Below are positions 35,792 to 44,324 of a stretch of DNA of 64,000 nt, piece after piece. The notes below the pieces were generated by a model. It was not told the DNA's origin, did no database searches, and saw only the letters and a program-made list of their open reading frames with translations. Positions within the stretch are counted from its first letter, which is position 1, and each line of letters opens with the position of its first letter. Source of the DNA: Liminaster sp017519885 (lineage in GTDB: Bacteria; Bacteroidota; Bacteroidia; Bacteroidales; UBA3663); NCBI GenBank assembly GCA_017519885.1, contig JAFWRO010000012.1:133810-197809 (forward strand). The letters run 5' to 3'. The position numbers were made by a program, and so were the translations under genes.

Positions 35792-36352
35792 ATGATTACC
35801 GAACAACAACTGATCGAAGTGGGCTTCATTGCTAAGCTCCACGGCCTGAAAGGCGAAATGCAGGCTCGCATCACCGACAGCGTCATCGACGAGGTGGAGC
35901 ACTGCCCCTACCTGGTGTGCGAACTGGATGGCATCTATGTTCCGTTCTTCCTCGATAGTCTGCGTTTTCGCTCTTCAGAAAGTGCACTCCTGAAGTTCGA
36001 AGACATCGACTCGGCCGAAAAGGCAGAACCCTTCTGCGGGCTGAAACTATACTTCGACCGCAAGTGTTTCACGCCCGAAGAACAAAAGCATTATGATCAA
36101 AAGGTTGAGGAAGACCTTGAATTCATCGGCTATCAGCTCATTGACAAGACCTTGGGCTCTATAGGCGAGATTGTGGATATCAACGACCTGACCGAGAATG
36201 TGCTTTTCATCGTCGAACATGAGGGGGAAGAAATAATGATTCCCGCCGCCGATGACCTTATCCTGGACATCGACGACGAGAACGAGACCATACTCATGGA
36301 CTTGCCCCAAGGACTTGTCAACTTCGATGAAGCAGAAACAGACGAAGAATAG
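35792..36352 (+). CDS. rimM: Ribosome maturation factor RimM
   Basis: 186 residues. N-terminal RimM barrel (VGFIAKLHGLKGEMQARITD) and C-terminal PRC barrel (LIDKTLGSIGEIVDINDLTE ... IMIPAADDLILDIDDENETI, PQGLVNF). It binds S19 and helps mature the 3' head of 16S rRNA. Its start lies one base after the PspC/DUF2807 stop, an unusual pairing of an envelope-stress gene with a ribosome assembly gene. Usually trmD adjoins rimM; it does not here. Confidence 0.92.
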   Translation: MITEQQLIEVGFIAKLHGLKGEMQARITDSVIDEVEHCPYLVCELDGIYVPFFLDSLRFRSSESALLKFEDIDSAEKAEPFCGLKLYFDRKCFTPEEQKHYDQKVEEDLEFIGYQLIDKTLGSIGEIVDINDLTENVLFIVEHEGEEIMIPAADDLILDIDDENETILMDLPQGLVNFDEAETDEE

Positions 36353-36353
36353 G

Positions 36354-36398
36354 CTAGATCGTCTAGATAATCCAAGAGGTCTAGAAAGTCTAGAACAA
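36354..36398. repeat. 9-bp tandem repeat, CTAGA-phased, 5 units
   Basis: CTAGATCGT, CTAGATAAT, CCAAGAGGT (diverged), CTAGAAAGT and CTAGAACAA start every 9 bp from 36354, one base after the rimM stop codon. They fill the gap to the convergent prmA; no conventional terminator hairpin is visible there. Confidence 0.7.
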
Positions 36399-36406
36399 AA
36401 CGAATA

Positions 36407-37267
36407 TTATTTATTGAACCGAATCACCACCCAATCGTGACGACTACGGTGATGATGATAAACAAGACCCAGCTGTTCGGCACAAGCTCGGATGGCTGGG
36501 ACATCTGTCTCGTAGAATCCGCTCATCAACAAGGTGGCGCCCGGGCGCATAACGCCAACATAACGCTCCATGTCCTGCAAAAGGACATTGCGATTGATGT
36601 TGGCTAGAACGAGATCGTAAGTAGGACCTTCGACGAGCAGTGAGGCATCTCCACATTCTACCTTCATTCGTCCGGCCAATCCATTGTAGAGCACATTGTC
36701 AACAGCATTGGCAGCCACCCAGTCGTCAATCTCGATGGCACGCACTTGTTCGGCGCCAACAAGGGCACACAGAATGCCGAGTACGCCCGTACCTGTTCCC
36801 ATATCCAGCACCTTGCCCGTCGGCTTGATTTCCAGAATCTCTTCAAGCAATTGGCTTGTCGTCTCGTGCGTTCCCGATCCGAACGACATACGCGGATCGA
36901 TGATCACATCATATCGGCACGCGGGAATCTGGCTGGCAGGAGTGAGCGGCGAATGCACACAGCACTCCTCTCCCACCACGATGGGTTCGAACTGCCGGCT
37001 TTGCTCCCACTGATGGTTCCAATCCTGCATCTCGATCACCTGTGATTCCCATGTCACCTTCACATCAGGCAAGGGCAGATTGGCAAGCAATGCATCGAGT
37101 TGATGGCCTGAGAACTGTTTCTCTGATATATATGCCTTAAGACAGGCGGTCTCACCACCTTCCGTAGCAAATGAATCGAAACCCAGCGGAGCCAACAGCG
37201 CAGCAAGGACATCACACGTCTCTTCGGCAAATGGTGTGGGCATTAATTTGACTTCTATATAATCCAT
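36407..37267 (-). CDS. prmA: Ribosomal protein L11 methyltransferase
   Basis: 286 residues. It trimethylates L11 using S-adenosylmethionine. The SAM-binding motif is KVLDMGTGTGVLGI (~155-168), preceded by DPRMSFGSGTHETT and followed by the acceptor motif VLANINRNVL. The N-terminal ~110 residues form the L11-binding domain. It has a -7 box upstream at 37336-37343. It faces rimM, so two ribosome-related genes converge on the 9-bp repeat. Confidence 0.93.
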   Translation of the reverse strand: MDYIEVKLMPTPFAEETCDVLAALLAPLGFDSFATEGGETACLKAYISEKQFSGHQLDALLANLPLPDVKVTWESQVIEMQDWNHQWEQSRQFEPIVVGEECCVHSPLTPASQIPACRYDVIIDPRMSFGSGTHETTSQLLEEILEIKPTGKVLDMGTGTGVLGILCALVGAEQVRAIEIDDWVAANAVDNVLYNGLAGRMKVECGDASLLVEGPTYDLVLANINRNVLLQDMERYVGVMRPGATLLMSGFYETDVPAIRACAEQLGLVYHHHRSRHDWVVIRFNK

Positions 37268-37335
37268 AAAGTGTTAAATGTTAAATTTCAAATGTTAATT
37301 AAAGCCCCTTTTTGTTAAATCTCTTTTCATCGCTG

Positions 37336-37343
37336 CAAATATA
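37336..37343 (-). promoter_or_regulatory. -7 box of prmA
   Basis: TATATTTG on the minus strand, 69 bp upstream of the prmA ATG. Confidence 0.5.
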
Positions 37344-37441
37344 GCTATTTTTTTGCTTGTCAAGGCCAAATTAATCAAAGTTTTTTTAAACTTTTATTAG
37401 GATTCCCCGTCCAAACACTGAAAATTAAAACCTAGATAGCA

Positions 37442-38704
37442 ATGATGAAACGTTTGATTCTGGCTGCGCTGGCAGTGGTAGTCACACTTCCCGCAGCAAT
37501 CTCGACCCAGGCTCAGGACGACGTCTATTACAGCCGTAAGAACAGCCGCAAGCAGGCTTACGAATCGACTTCGAACGACGTTTGGTCCACCAAAGCCAAT
37601 GACGATTGGGACGTTGACGCCTACAACCGTCGGTCGTCTTCGTTCAACACTACTCCCGAAATAACACTGCAGAGCGACAGCTTGATGCTTTCCGCTCAAC
37701 CCAAAGCTGTGCCCGACACCATTTACGTGGTGGAGCAGTATTATAACAGCAACCGTATTCGCCGCTTCCACAATCCGCGATTCACCTGGTGGATGTGGGA
37801 CCCCTGGTATGACGTTGCATATTGGGATCCATACTTCTGGGATTACTGCTACTGGGATCCCTGGTGGTATGTCACCCCCGCCTTCGGTTTTCACTGGGGC
37901 AGCTGGTGGTATGGCTGGAACTATGGCTACTACACCGGATGGTACGGCGGATGGTACTCTCCCTTCTATCATCCTTATCCCCACTACTGGGGTCCATACT
38001 GGTATGGTGGTGGAGGTGGCTACCGCAACAACATGGGTGGACACTATGCCCATTACGATGGGCATGGAATGGGGAATCACTATGGTCGAAACGGCTTCCA
38101 TAGCGGACGCGATAATACGCGCACATCTTCAATCTCCACCCAGCCGGGAATTGCCAGCCGTCATGGTGCCAACCTTCGCAACAGCAACATGCGAGGCGAT
38201 ATGCGCCGCGGCAATCGCGGTCGTGATGGCGGCAACGTGGCAACACGTGGTGGCAACGGTACTCGCGGCGGTAACGGATCGCGCGGTACTATAGGCGCAG
38301 ATGGCAGAACATCCACTCGTCCTGGATCGGGCAACAACCCTGCCGTAAGCTCGCGCAGCAATCGCAACTTCGACAACAGCAGTGCTCGACGTAGCGCCAA
38401 TGGTGTACGCCAGTCCGACACAGGACGTACAAGCACACGCCAAACTGGTGTTAGCGGTACCCGCAGCAGTTCACGCGGCAGTGCCAGCGTCAGCGGAAGA
38501 GGCGGTGGCGGCTTTCACATCGGCGGTGGCGGCTACAGCGGCGGAAGCTCTCGCAGCAGCGGTGGCGGCTATAGTGGCGGAAGCTACGGTGGCGGCACAC
38601 GTAGTGGCGGTGGCGGTGGCGGCGGCAGCTACAGTGGCGGCGGTGGCGGCGGTGGCAGCCATAGCGGTGGCGGCGGCGGACACAGCGGCGGCGGTCGTCG
38701 ATAA
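37442..38704 (+). CDS. Secreted Trp/Tyr/Gly-rich low-complexity protein
   Basis: 420 residues; two adjacent ATGs are possible starts. A signal peptide (MMKRLILAALAVVVTLPAAI) is followed by a polar stretch, then residues ~115-205 with extreme Trp, Tyr and Pro content (WWMWDPWYD, YWDPYFWDYCYWDPWW, WYGWNYGYYTGWYGG). Next is an Arg/Asn/Gly region (~215-350) and a final ~70 residues of GGGS/HSGGG repeats. No catalytic domain is apparent. Such composition suggests a surface or matrix protein that is disordered or sticky; function unknown. The terminator-like hairpin at 38715 closes the unit. Confidence 0.75.
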   Translation: MMKRLILAALAVVVTLPAAISTQAQDDVYYSRKNSRKQAYESTSNDVWSTKANDDWDVDAYNRRSSSFNTTPEITLQSDSLMLSAQPKAVPDTIYVVEQYYNSNRIRRFHNPRFTWWMWDPWYDVAYWDPYFWDYCYWDPWWYVTPAFGFHWGSWWYGWNYGYYTGWYGGWYSPFYHPYPHYWGPYWYGGGGGYRNNMGGHYAHYDGHGMGNHYGRNGFHSGRDNTRTSSISTQPGIASRHGANLRNSNMRGDMRRGNRGRDGGNVATRGGNGTRGGNGSRGTIGADGRTSTRPGSGNNPAVSSRSNRNFDNSSARRSANGVRQSDTGRTSTRQTGVSGTRSSSRGSASVSGRGGGGFHIGGGGYSGGSSRSSGGGYSGGSYGGGTRSGGGGGGGSYSGGGGGGGSHSGGGGGHSGGGRR

Positions 38705-38714
38705 AGGCAAAATT

Positions 38715-38747
38715 GATAGCGGCATCCGATCCGGGATGGCCGCTATC
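38715..38747 (+). terminator. Terminator-like hairpin
   Basis: GATAGCGGC (38715-38723) pairs with GCCGCTATC (38739-38747), extended by ATCC/GGAT after one bulge. It lies 10 bp after the stop of the low-complexity protein; the following T content is poor. Confidence 0.65.
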
Positions 38748-38799
38748 TTGAAAATCAACGTGAAAAAACATATTATTTAATTCGAACATCCTCATAGAT

Positions 38800-40359
38800 A
38801 TGAAACGAATTATAGCATCAGCAGCCGCCATTCTATTGGTTGCTGCATCAGCAAACGCACAAAATATTGTCAATGCCGCGCATATTGGTTCCGAAAGCAT
38901 TAGTGGAACTGCACGCTATCGGTCGATGGCAGGAGCCTTTGGCGCGTTGGGTGGTGACCCGTCGGTAATCACCGACAACCCTGCCGGCTTGGCTATTTAT
39001 CGCGGGACCAACGTTTTGACCATCACCCCACACTGGGGATTCACAGGCACAAAATCGAAAGGTTCGGAGGAAGCTACCAATAATGATCACAACTTTGCCC
39101 TGTCGAATTTGGCTGCAATCTTCTCTTACCGCACACCCAACAGCGACAACCTTGTGAACTTCAACTTCGCCCTCAGCATCGACCGTCAGTACGAGAACAA
39201 TTCGAAATACAATACCATCATTGATGGAGGAAGCAGCTTTGGTCAGTACCTTACGAACCAGGCCAACAACTATCTTGGCGGAACACTGTCTCCTCAAACG
39301 GAATTCGACTGGTATAACAACGGCTCGCAGGCACCATTCCTTTCAATGATGGCCTACGACATCTATGCCATTGTTGATGATCCCCACAATCCTCACGCTG
39401 TGATTGATCCGATGAAAGGACAGACAGCCTACAAGCGCCTTTTCGTCGATGAAGACACACGCTTGGATCATTACAACATCTCCGGTGCCTTCAACTTCAA
39501 CGATGTCTTCTACTTGGGAGCCACGATGAGCATCTCGGATTATCGGTCAATCCAGCGGACTGAATTTGACGAAGACTATTCTTACGACTACGATGGCAGT
39601 TACATTGCGTATGACAACAAAGTTGAATTCAAAGGTTCTGGCATCGACTTCAAAGCGGGTGTAATCTGGTCTCCTTTCGACAGTTGGCGAATTGGTGCAT
39701 CTGTACACACTCCTACATGGACCACCATCAGCGAATACTACGAGGGATCCATGATTACCGATGACGAGCATGTGAGCGATTGGAGCACATACTACGACAG
39801 TTGGAAATATGAGTTCAGCACACCTTGGGAATATCAGTTCTCAGCAGCCTACATCTTTGGCACAAGAGGACTCTTGAGCGTCGAGTATGACCTTCGCGAC
39901 TTCACGACCATGGAATACTCTCATAACCGCAGCTATGGCTTGACCGACAACTACTTCAGCTACGCCAATGACTGCATCGACACTTACCTGCAGCCTCAGC
40001 ACACCTTCAAGGTTGGTGGCGAGTATCGTATCACAAAGAATCTGAGCGGTCGTCTTGGTTATGCATTCGTCACATCACCATTTACCGACGAAGCCCTCTA
40101 TGGCAACGTTGCTGCTGGCGACATCAACCAGTGCTTCTACGAGACCACCAAAGTCAACTACCAAACCCTTGGCAACCAATACTACATCACGGGAGGTTTG
40201 GGCTGGAGCGGCGCGAACTGGTACATTGACGCAGCCTTCATGTACCATCATTCGAAGATTCATGCTGCCGCTTATCCCGGTGACTTTGCACCCACTGAGC
40301 CCATTGACGTGAACTTCGGCGAAAAGAATGTCGATGTCACCATCGGTTACAGATTCTAA
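38800..40359 (+). CDS. FadL/OmpP1-like outer-membrane barrel (often annotated hemin receptor)
   Basis: 519 residues with a signal peptide ending ANAQ. The conserved FadL-family N-terminal hatch is visible (SESISGTARYRSMAGAFGAL, GGDPSVITDNPAGLAIYRG), followed by many amphipathic strands and a C-terminal Phe (TIGYRF). FadL proteins import hydrophobic molecules; the 'hemin receptor' name used for Bacteroides homologues has weak support. It is 15 bp upstream of uvrD. Confidence 0.85.
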   Translation: MKRIIASAAAILLVAASANAQNIVNAAHIGSESISGTARYRSMAGAFGALGGDPSVITDNPAGLAIYRGTNVLTITPHWGFTGTKSKGSEEATNNDHNFALSNLAAIFSYRTPNSDNLVNFNFALSIDRQYENNSKYNTIIDGGSSFGQYLTNQANNYLGGTLSPQTEFDWYNNGSQAPFLSMMAYDIYAIVDDPHNPHAVIDPMKGQTAYKRLFVDEDTRLDHYNISGAFNFNDVFYLGATMSISDYRSIQRTEFDEDYSYDYDGSYIAYDNKVEFKGSGIDFKAGVIWSPFDSWRIGASVHTPTWTTISEYYEGSMITDDEHVSDWSTYYDSWKYEFSTPWEYQFSAAYIFGTRGLLSVEYDLRDFTTMEYSHNRSYGLTDNYFSYANDCIDTYLQPQHTFKVGGEYRITKNLSGRLGYAFVTSPFTDEALYGNVAAGDINQCFYETTKVNYQTLGNQYYITGGLGWSGANWYIDAAFMYHHSKIHAAAYPGDFAPTEPIDVNFGEKNVDVTIGYRF

Positions 40360-40374
40360 AAATCTTCAATAATA

Positions 40375-42816
40375 GTGGAGAATTACCTATCATCACTCAA
40401 TGAAAGCCAACGGGCCGCCGTAGAATACTGCGACGGCCCTCAACTTGTAATTGCCGGTGCAGGTTCGGGCAAGACGCGCGTCTTGACCATGAAGATTGCC
40501 TATCTTTTGACCCACGGATACCGCCCCCAGGACATCATTGCACTGACCTTTACCAAGAAGGCAGCCACCGAGATGCAGCAACGTATCCAGCAGATTGTTG
40601 GTCCTGCACCCTCCCGACGACTCTGGATGGGCACCTTTCACTCGCTCTTCTGCCGTATACTGCGACGCGAAGCGGGTCGTCTGGGTTTTCGCTCCGACTT
40701 TACCATCTACGACCAGACCGACTCCCGCTCATTGATCAAGACCATCATCAAGGAGATGGAGCTCGACGACAAGATCTACAAGCCCAACAGCGTGCAAGCT
40801 CAGATTTCAAACGCGAAGAACAACCTGATTACTCCGGGTATGTACAGTGCAAACAAGGAACTCCTCACCTACGACGCACGCTCCAAGCGCCCACTGCTGC
40901 ACATTATCTACCGGAACTACTGGAACCGCTGTTTCCAGGCAGGAGCCATGGACTTCGACGACCTGTTGGTCTATACCAACATCCTCTTCCGCGACCATCC
41001 CGATGTGCTCGAGTTCTACCAGCAGTATTTCAGCTATGTGCTCGTCGATGAGTACCAGGACACCAACCGTGCCCAGCATCTCATCGTCGAACAACTCGCT
41101 GCCAAGCACGGTCATCTCTGCGTCGTGGGCGATGATGCCCAATCAATCTATTCTTTCCGTGGCGCCAATATCCACAACATTCTGGATATGCAGCACAAGA
41201 TCCCCGACACCAAGCTCTTCAAGCTGGAGCAGAACTATCGCTCGACGCAGAACATTGTGGATGCCGCCAATTCGCTCATTGCGAAGAACAAGGATCAAAT
41301 ACGCAAGACAATCTTCAGCGAAAACGACCGAGGCTCGAAACTCATTCTCACTGGTACCTACTCCGACCTGGAGGAATCCTATCAAGTGGCTGGACGTGTA
41401 CAGTCGCTTCACGACGACCAGGGTTACAACTACCGCGACATTGCCATCCTCTACCGCACCAATGCGCAAAGCCGCACGCTCGAGGAAGCCCTGCGCAAAC
41501 GCAACATCCTCTATCGCATCTACGGAGGCCTGTCGTTCTATCAGCGCAAGGAGATCAAGGATATCATCAGCTATCTGCGACTCATAACCAATCCTGCCGA
41601 CGAGGAGGCATTTAAGCGCATAGTCAATTATCCGGCTCGCGGCATTGGCCAAACCACCATCAACAAGATTGCAGCCATCGTGGCAACTGGCAAGACCTTC
41701 TTCGATGTGTGCTCCGATCCCGAGGCCCACAACCTGGATGTCAACAAGAGCACAGCAGCCAAGTTGCGTGGGTTCACAGCGCTTATCCAGCATTTCCAGG
41801 AACTGAACGAACAACTCAACGCTTATCAGCTTTGCGATCGCGTCATCGTCGAGAGTGGTATCAAAGCCGACCTGGCTCAGGACAACACTGTCGAAGCAAT
41901 AAGCCGTCGTGAAAATGTCCAGGAACTTCTGTCAGCCATTCAGACGTTTACACTGGGAGCCGTTGAAGAAGGTCGCGAAGTCAAACTCGTTGATTTCCTT
42001 GCCGACGTCTCTTTGAGCGGAGATTTGGAACCCGAAGGACACGACGCCGACGACGACATCAAGAACTCCGATTATGTTTCCCTGATGACCATCCATTCGG
42101 CCAAGGGTCTCGAATTCAAGAATGTATTTATCGTAGGCATCGAGGAGAACCTGCTGCCTTCCGAAATGTCGCTCAACGAACCTGGTGGTGTAGAAGAAGA
42201 GCGTCGCCTGCTCTATGTAGCCATCACCCGTGCCGAAGAGAATTGCTTCATGAGCTATGCCAAGTCGCGTTTCCGCAACGGGAAGAGCGAAGCAAGCCGT
42301 CCCAGCCGTTTTATCAAGGATATCGACAGGCAATTCATCCAGCAGACCGGCAGTCCCGATTCAAGCACCGACTATGGCAGCGCAGGCGGTGGAAGATTTG
42401 GCTTCGACTATGGTGGGCACAGCAGCTTTGGCACAGCTGGCAAAGAGGGAAGGACGATTGACAAGCGCAACATTGTCTGGCATCATCCCGGAGATCTTCC
42501 TGAAACACAAAAGCGGCCGGAACAGAAACCCTCTCCGCTCGATCTCTCCGGTCCCATCCGCAAGACCATTCGTCCCAACGGAGCATACACCGAGGGAATG
42601 AAGCCCAAGGCCACCCCTGCTTCATCCGAATCAGCCACCATCACCTTCAATGGCCAGCTTTTGCAGGCAGGCACACGCATCGCCCACGACCGTTTCGGCG
42701 AAGGCACCATCACCTCGGTCGATGGCAGCAACGACAATGCCCGCATCTCCGTAAATTTCGACCATTTCGGCAACAAGACCCTTCTGCTGAAGTTCGCAAA
42801 AATCAAAGTGATATAA
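40375..42816 (+). CDS. uvrD: UvrD/PcrA superfamily I DNA helicase
   Basis: 813 residues from a GTG start; the sequence directly after it (ENYLSSLNESQRAAVEY) is the conserved N-terminus. Motif I is AGAGSGKTR (~26-34), Ia TFTKKAA, II VDEYQDTN, III GDDAQSIYSFRGA, IV/V YRTNAQSR and MTIHSAKGLEF, VI YVAITRAEE. The C-terminal ~60 residues (TITFNGQLLQAGTRIAHDRFG) form the Tudor-like RNA polymerase-binding module. Roles: mismatch and excision repair, clearing stalled forks. A perfect terminator follows 18 bp later. Confidence 0.95.
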   Translation: MENYLSSLNESQRAAVEYCDGPQLVIAGAGSGKTRVLTMKIAYLLTHGYRPQDIIALTFTKKAATEMQQRIQQIVGPAPSRRLWMGTFHSLFCRILRREAGRLGFRSDFTIYDQTDSRSLIKTIIKEMELDDKIYKPNSVQAQISNAKNNLITPGMYSANKELLTYDARSKRPLLHIIYRNYWNRCFQAGAMDFDDLLVYTNILFRDHPDVLEFYQQYFSYVLVDEYQDTNRAQHLIVEQLAAKHGHLCVVGDDAQSIYSFRGANIHNILDMQHKIPDTKLFKLEQNYRSTQNIVDAANSLIAKNKDQIRKTIFSENDRGSKLILTGTYSDLEESYQVAGRVQSLHDDQGYNYRDIAILYRTNAQSRTLEEALRKRNILYRIYGGLSFYQRKEIKDIISYLRLITNPADEEAFKRIVNYPARGIGQTTINKIAAIVATGKTFFDVCSDPEAHNLDVNKSTAAKLRGFTALIQHFQELNEQLNAYQLCDRVIVESGIKADLAQDNTVEAISRRENVQELLSAIQTFTLGAVEEGREVKLVDFLADVSLSGDLEPEGHDADDDIKNSDYVSLMTIHSAKGLEFKNVFIVGIEENLLPSEMSLNEPGGVEEERRLLYVAITRAEENCFMSYAKSRFRNGKSEASRPSRFIKDIDRQFIQQTGSPDSSTDYGSAGGGRFGFDYGGHSSFGTAGKEGRTIDKRNIVWHHPGDLPETQKRPEQKPSPLDLSGPIRKTIRPNGAYTEGMKPKATPASSESATITFNGQLLQAGTRIAHDRFGEGTITSVDGSNDNARISVNFDHFGNKTLLLKFAKIKVI

Positions 42817-42833
42817 TCTAGCCCCCTAAAACG

Positions 42834-42869
42834 ACAAGCGTGTCAAGGAATTTCCCTTGACACGCTTGT
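42834..42869. terminator. Strong terminator between uvrD and tig
   Basis: Perfect 15-bp stem ACAAGCGTGTCAAGG (42834-42848) with CCTTGACACGCTTGT (42855-42869), loop of 6 nt, followed by GTTTTTC. Confidence 0.92.
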
Positions 42870-42875
42870 GTTTTT

Positions 42876-42929
42876 CTATAGTGACTATATTATCTATAGT
42901 AACTATAATCACTATAGGCACTATCTCTC
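42876..42929. repeat. 9-bp tandem repeat, CTATA-phased, 6 units
   Basis: CTATAGTGA, CTATATTAT, CTATAGTAA, CTATAATCA, CTATAGGCA and CTATCTCTC start every 9 bp from 42876 to the last bases before the tig stop codon. Same phase and leading CTA as the arrays at 4091 and 36354. Confidence 0.7.
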
Positions 42930-42933
42930 GCCA

Positions 42934-44283
42934 TTAAGCCAGCAGCTTCTGGAACTCTTCGAAGGTTACCTCCTTCTGATCGAGAGTGATGGCATTGCCG
43001 ACGAAGTTCATGATCTTGCGGGTGATGGCACTATCACGAAGCTGGCCGCGCTGCTTCTCATCCTTAACCATATCCTCGGCGTACTGCCTTACATACTCCT
43101 CAGGGATGTCAGTAAGGCCGTACTGAGCCATCTGAGCCTGTACGTGTCCAGTAGCCTCAGCCTTGATGTCGTCATCAGAGATCTTGATGTCATTGGCTGC
43201 CACAATCTTCTCTTCGATGAGCTGCCAGGTCAGGTCCTCCATCATCTTGGGGAAGTCCTCATCAAGCTTCTTGGCATCGCGCTTCTCGTCCTTCGAGAGG
43301 AGCCACTTCTTGAGGCTGGCCTCGGGGAACTTGAGCTCACCTACCTGGTCGATGAGAGTCTTGCGGGTATCGACGCTGAACTTATAGTCGCTGCTGCTCT
43401 TGTACTGAAGTGCGATCTGAGTAGCAACGGTCTTGCGGAACTGCTCCTCGGTGGTGCACTCGTCACCGAACACCTTCTTGAAGAACTCTTCGTTGAGCTG
43501 GGCTGGCTCGTGGTGGTTGATCTCGGTGATGGTGAAGCGGAAGTTGGAAGTCAGGCCTTCTACCTCCTCCTTCTTCTTGCCAAGCAACGATGCGAGCTCG
43601 TTCACGTTGTTGTCGTAGGCAGCAGCAGGATTGAAGTCAACGCTTGAGAACTTCTTAGCGCCATCAAACTTGGCTTTCTCATCATCGCTCTTCATATAGC
43701 GAGGATAAACGGTGGTGCCTTCGTACAGGATGCCGCCCTCCTTGATATTGCCGTCGGCATCAAGCTCGGCGATGTCACCCTTGATGACGTCATCCTGGGT
43801 AGCAGTATCAGCATTTACATACTCGCCGTACTGGGTCTGGTAAGCCTTCACCTGGTTGTCGATCATCTCATCGTTAACCTTGATGTTATAGTAAGGCACC
43901 TTCACGCTCTTGTCAACGGTAAGGCTGAACTCTGGGGCAATAGCAATGTCGAAGCTTACAGTGAAGTTCTCTTCGTTGGCAAAATCGACAGGCTTCTGAT
44001 CCTGAGCAACCATAGGCTCACCAAGAACGTTAAGCTTGTTGTCGGCGATATACTTGTACATCGAATCGTTGATCAGTTTGTTCACCTCATCGATAACGAT
44101 CTGTGTGCCATACATTCTCTTTACAAGGCTGGCAGGAACCATACCCTTGCGGAAACCTGGCATCTGTACCTTCTTGCGGGTTTCCTTGATCTGCTTCTCA
44201 ACTGCTTCTGCGTAGTCGGCCTTCTCGATGTCGAGGCTAAGGACGATATTTACGTCATCTACGACTTTCTTTGTAATATTCAT
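42934..44283 (-). CDS. tig: Trigger factor chaperone
   Basis: 449 residues. Ribosome-bound chaperone for nascent chains. The ribosome-binding segment (PGFRKGMVPASLVKRMYG, ~43-60) matches the conserved GFRxGxxP motif. The PPIase-like domain around 150-250 is poorly conserved, as usual in Bacteroidota, and the C-terminal arms are helical. It follows gyrB by 41 bp on the minus strand. Confidence 0.9.
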   Translation of the reverse strand: MNITKKVVDDVNIVLSLDIEKADYAEAVEKQIKETRKKVQMPGFRKGMVPASLVKRMYGTQIVIDEVNKLINDSMYKYIADNKLNVLGEPMVAQDQKPVDFANEENFTVSFDIAIAPEFSLTVDKSVKVPYYNIKVNDEMIDNQVKAYQTQYGEYVNADTATQDDVIKGDIAELDADGNIKEGGILYEGTTVYPRYMKSDDEKAKFDGAKKFSSVDFNPAAAYDNNVNELASLLGKKKEEVEGLTSNFRFTITEINHHEPAQLNEEFFKKVFGDECTTEEQFRKTVATQIALQYKSSSDYKFSVDTRKTLIDQVGELKFPEASLKKWLLSKDEKRDAKKLDEDFPKMMEDLTWQLIEEKIVAANDIKISDDDIKAEATGHVQAQMAQYGLTDIPEEYVRQYAEDMVKDEKQRGQLRDSAITRKIMNFVGNAITLDQKEVTFEEFQKLLA

Positions 44284-44324
44284 TGTTAGGTTTGTATTAA
44301 TTATATAGTTTTCGATTTCTTTGT

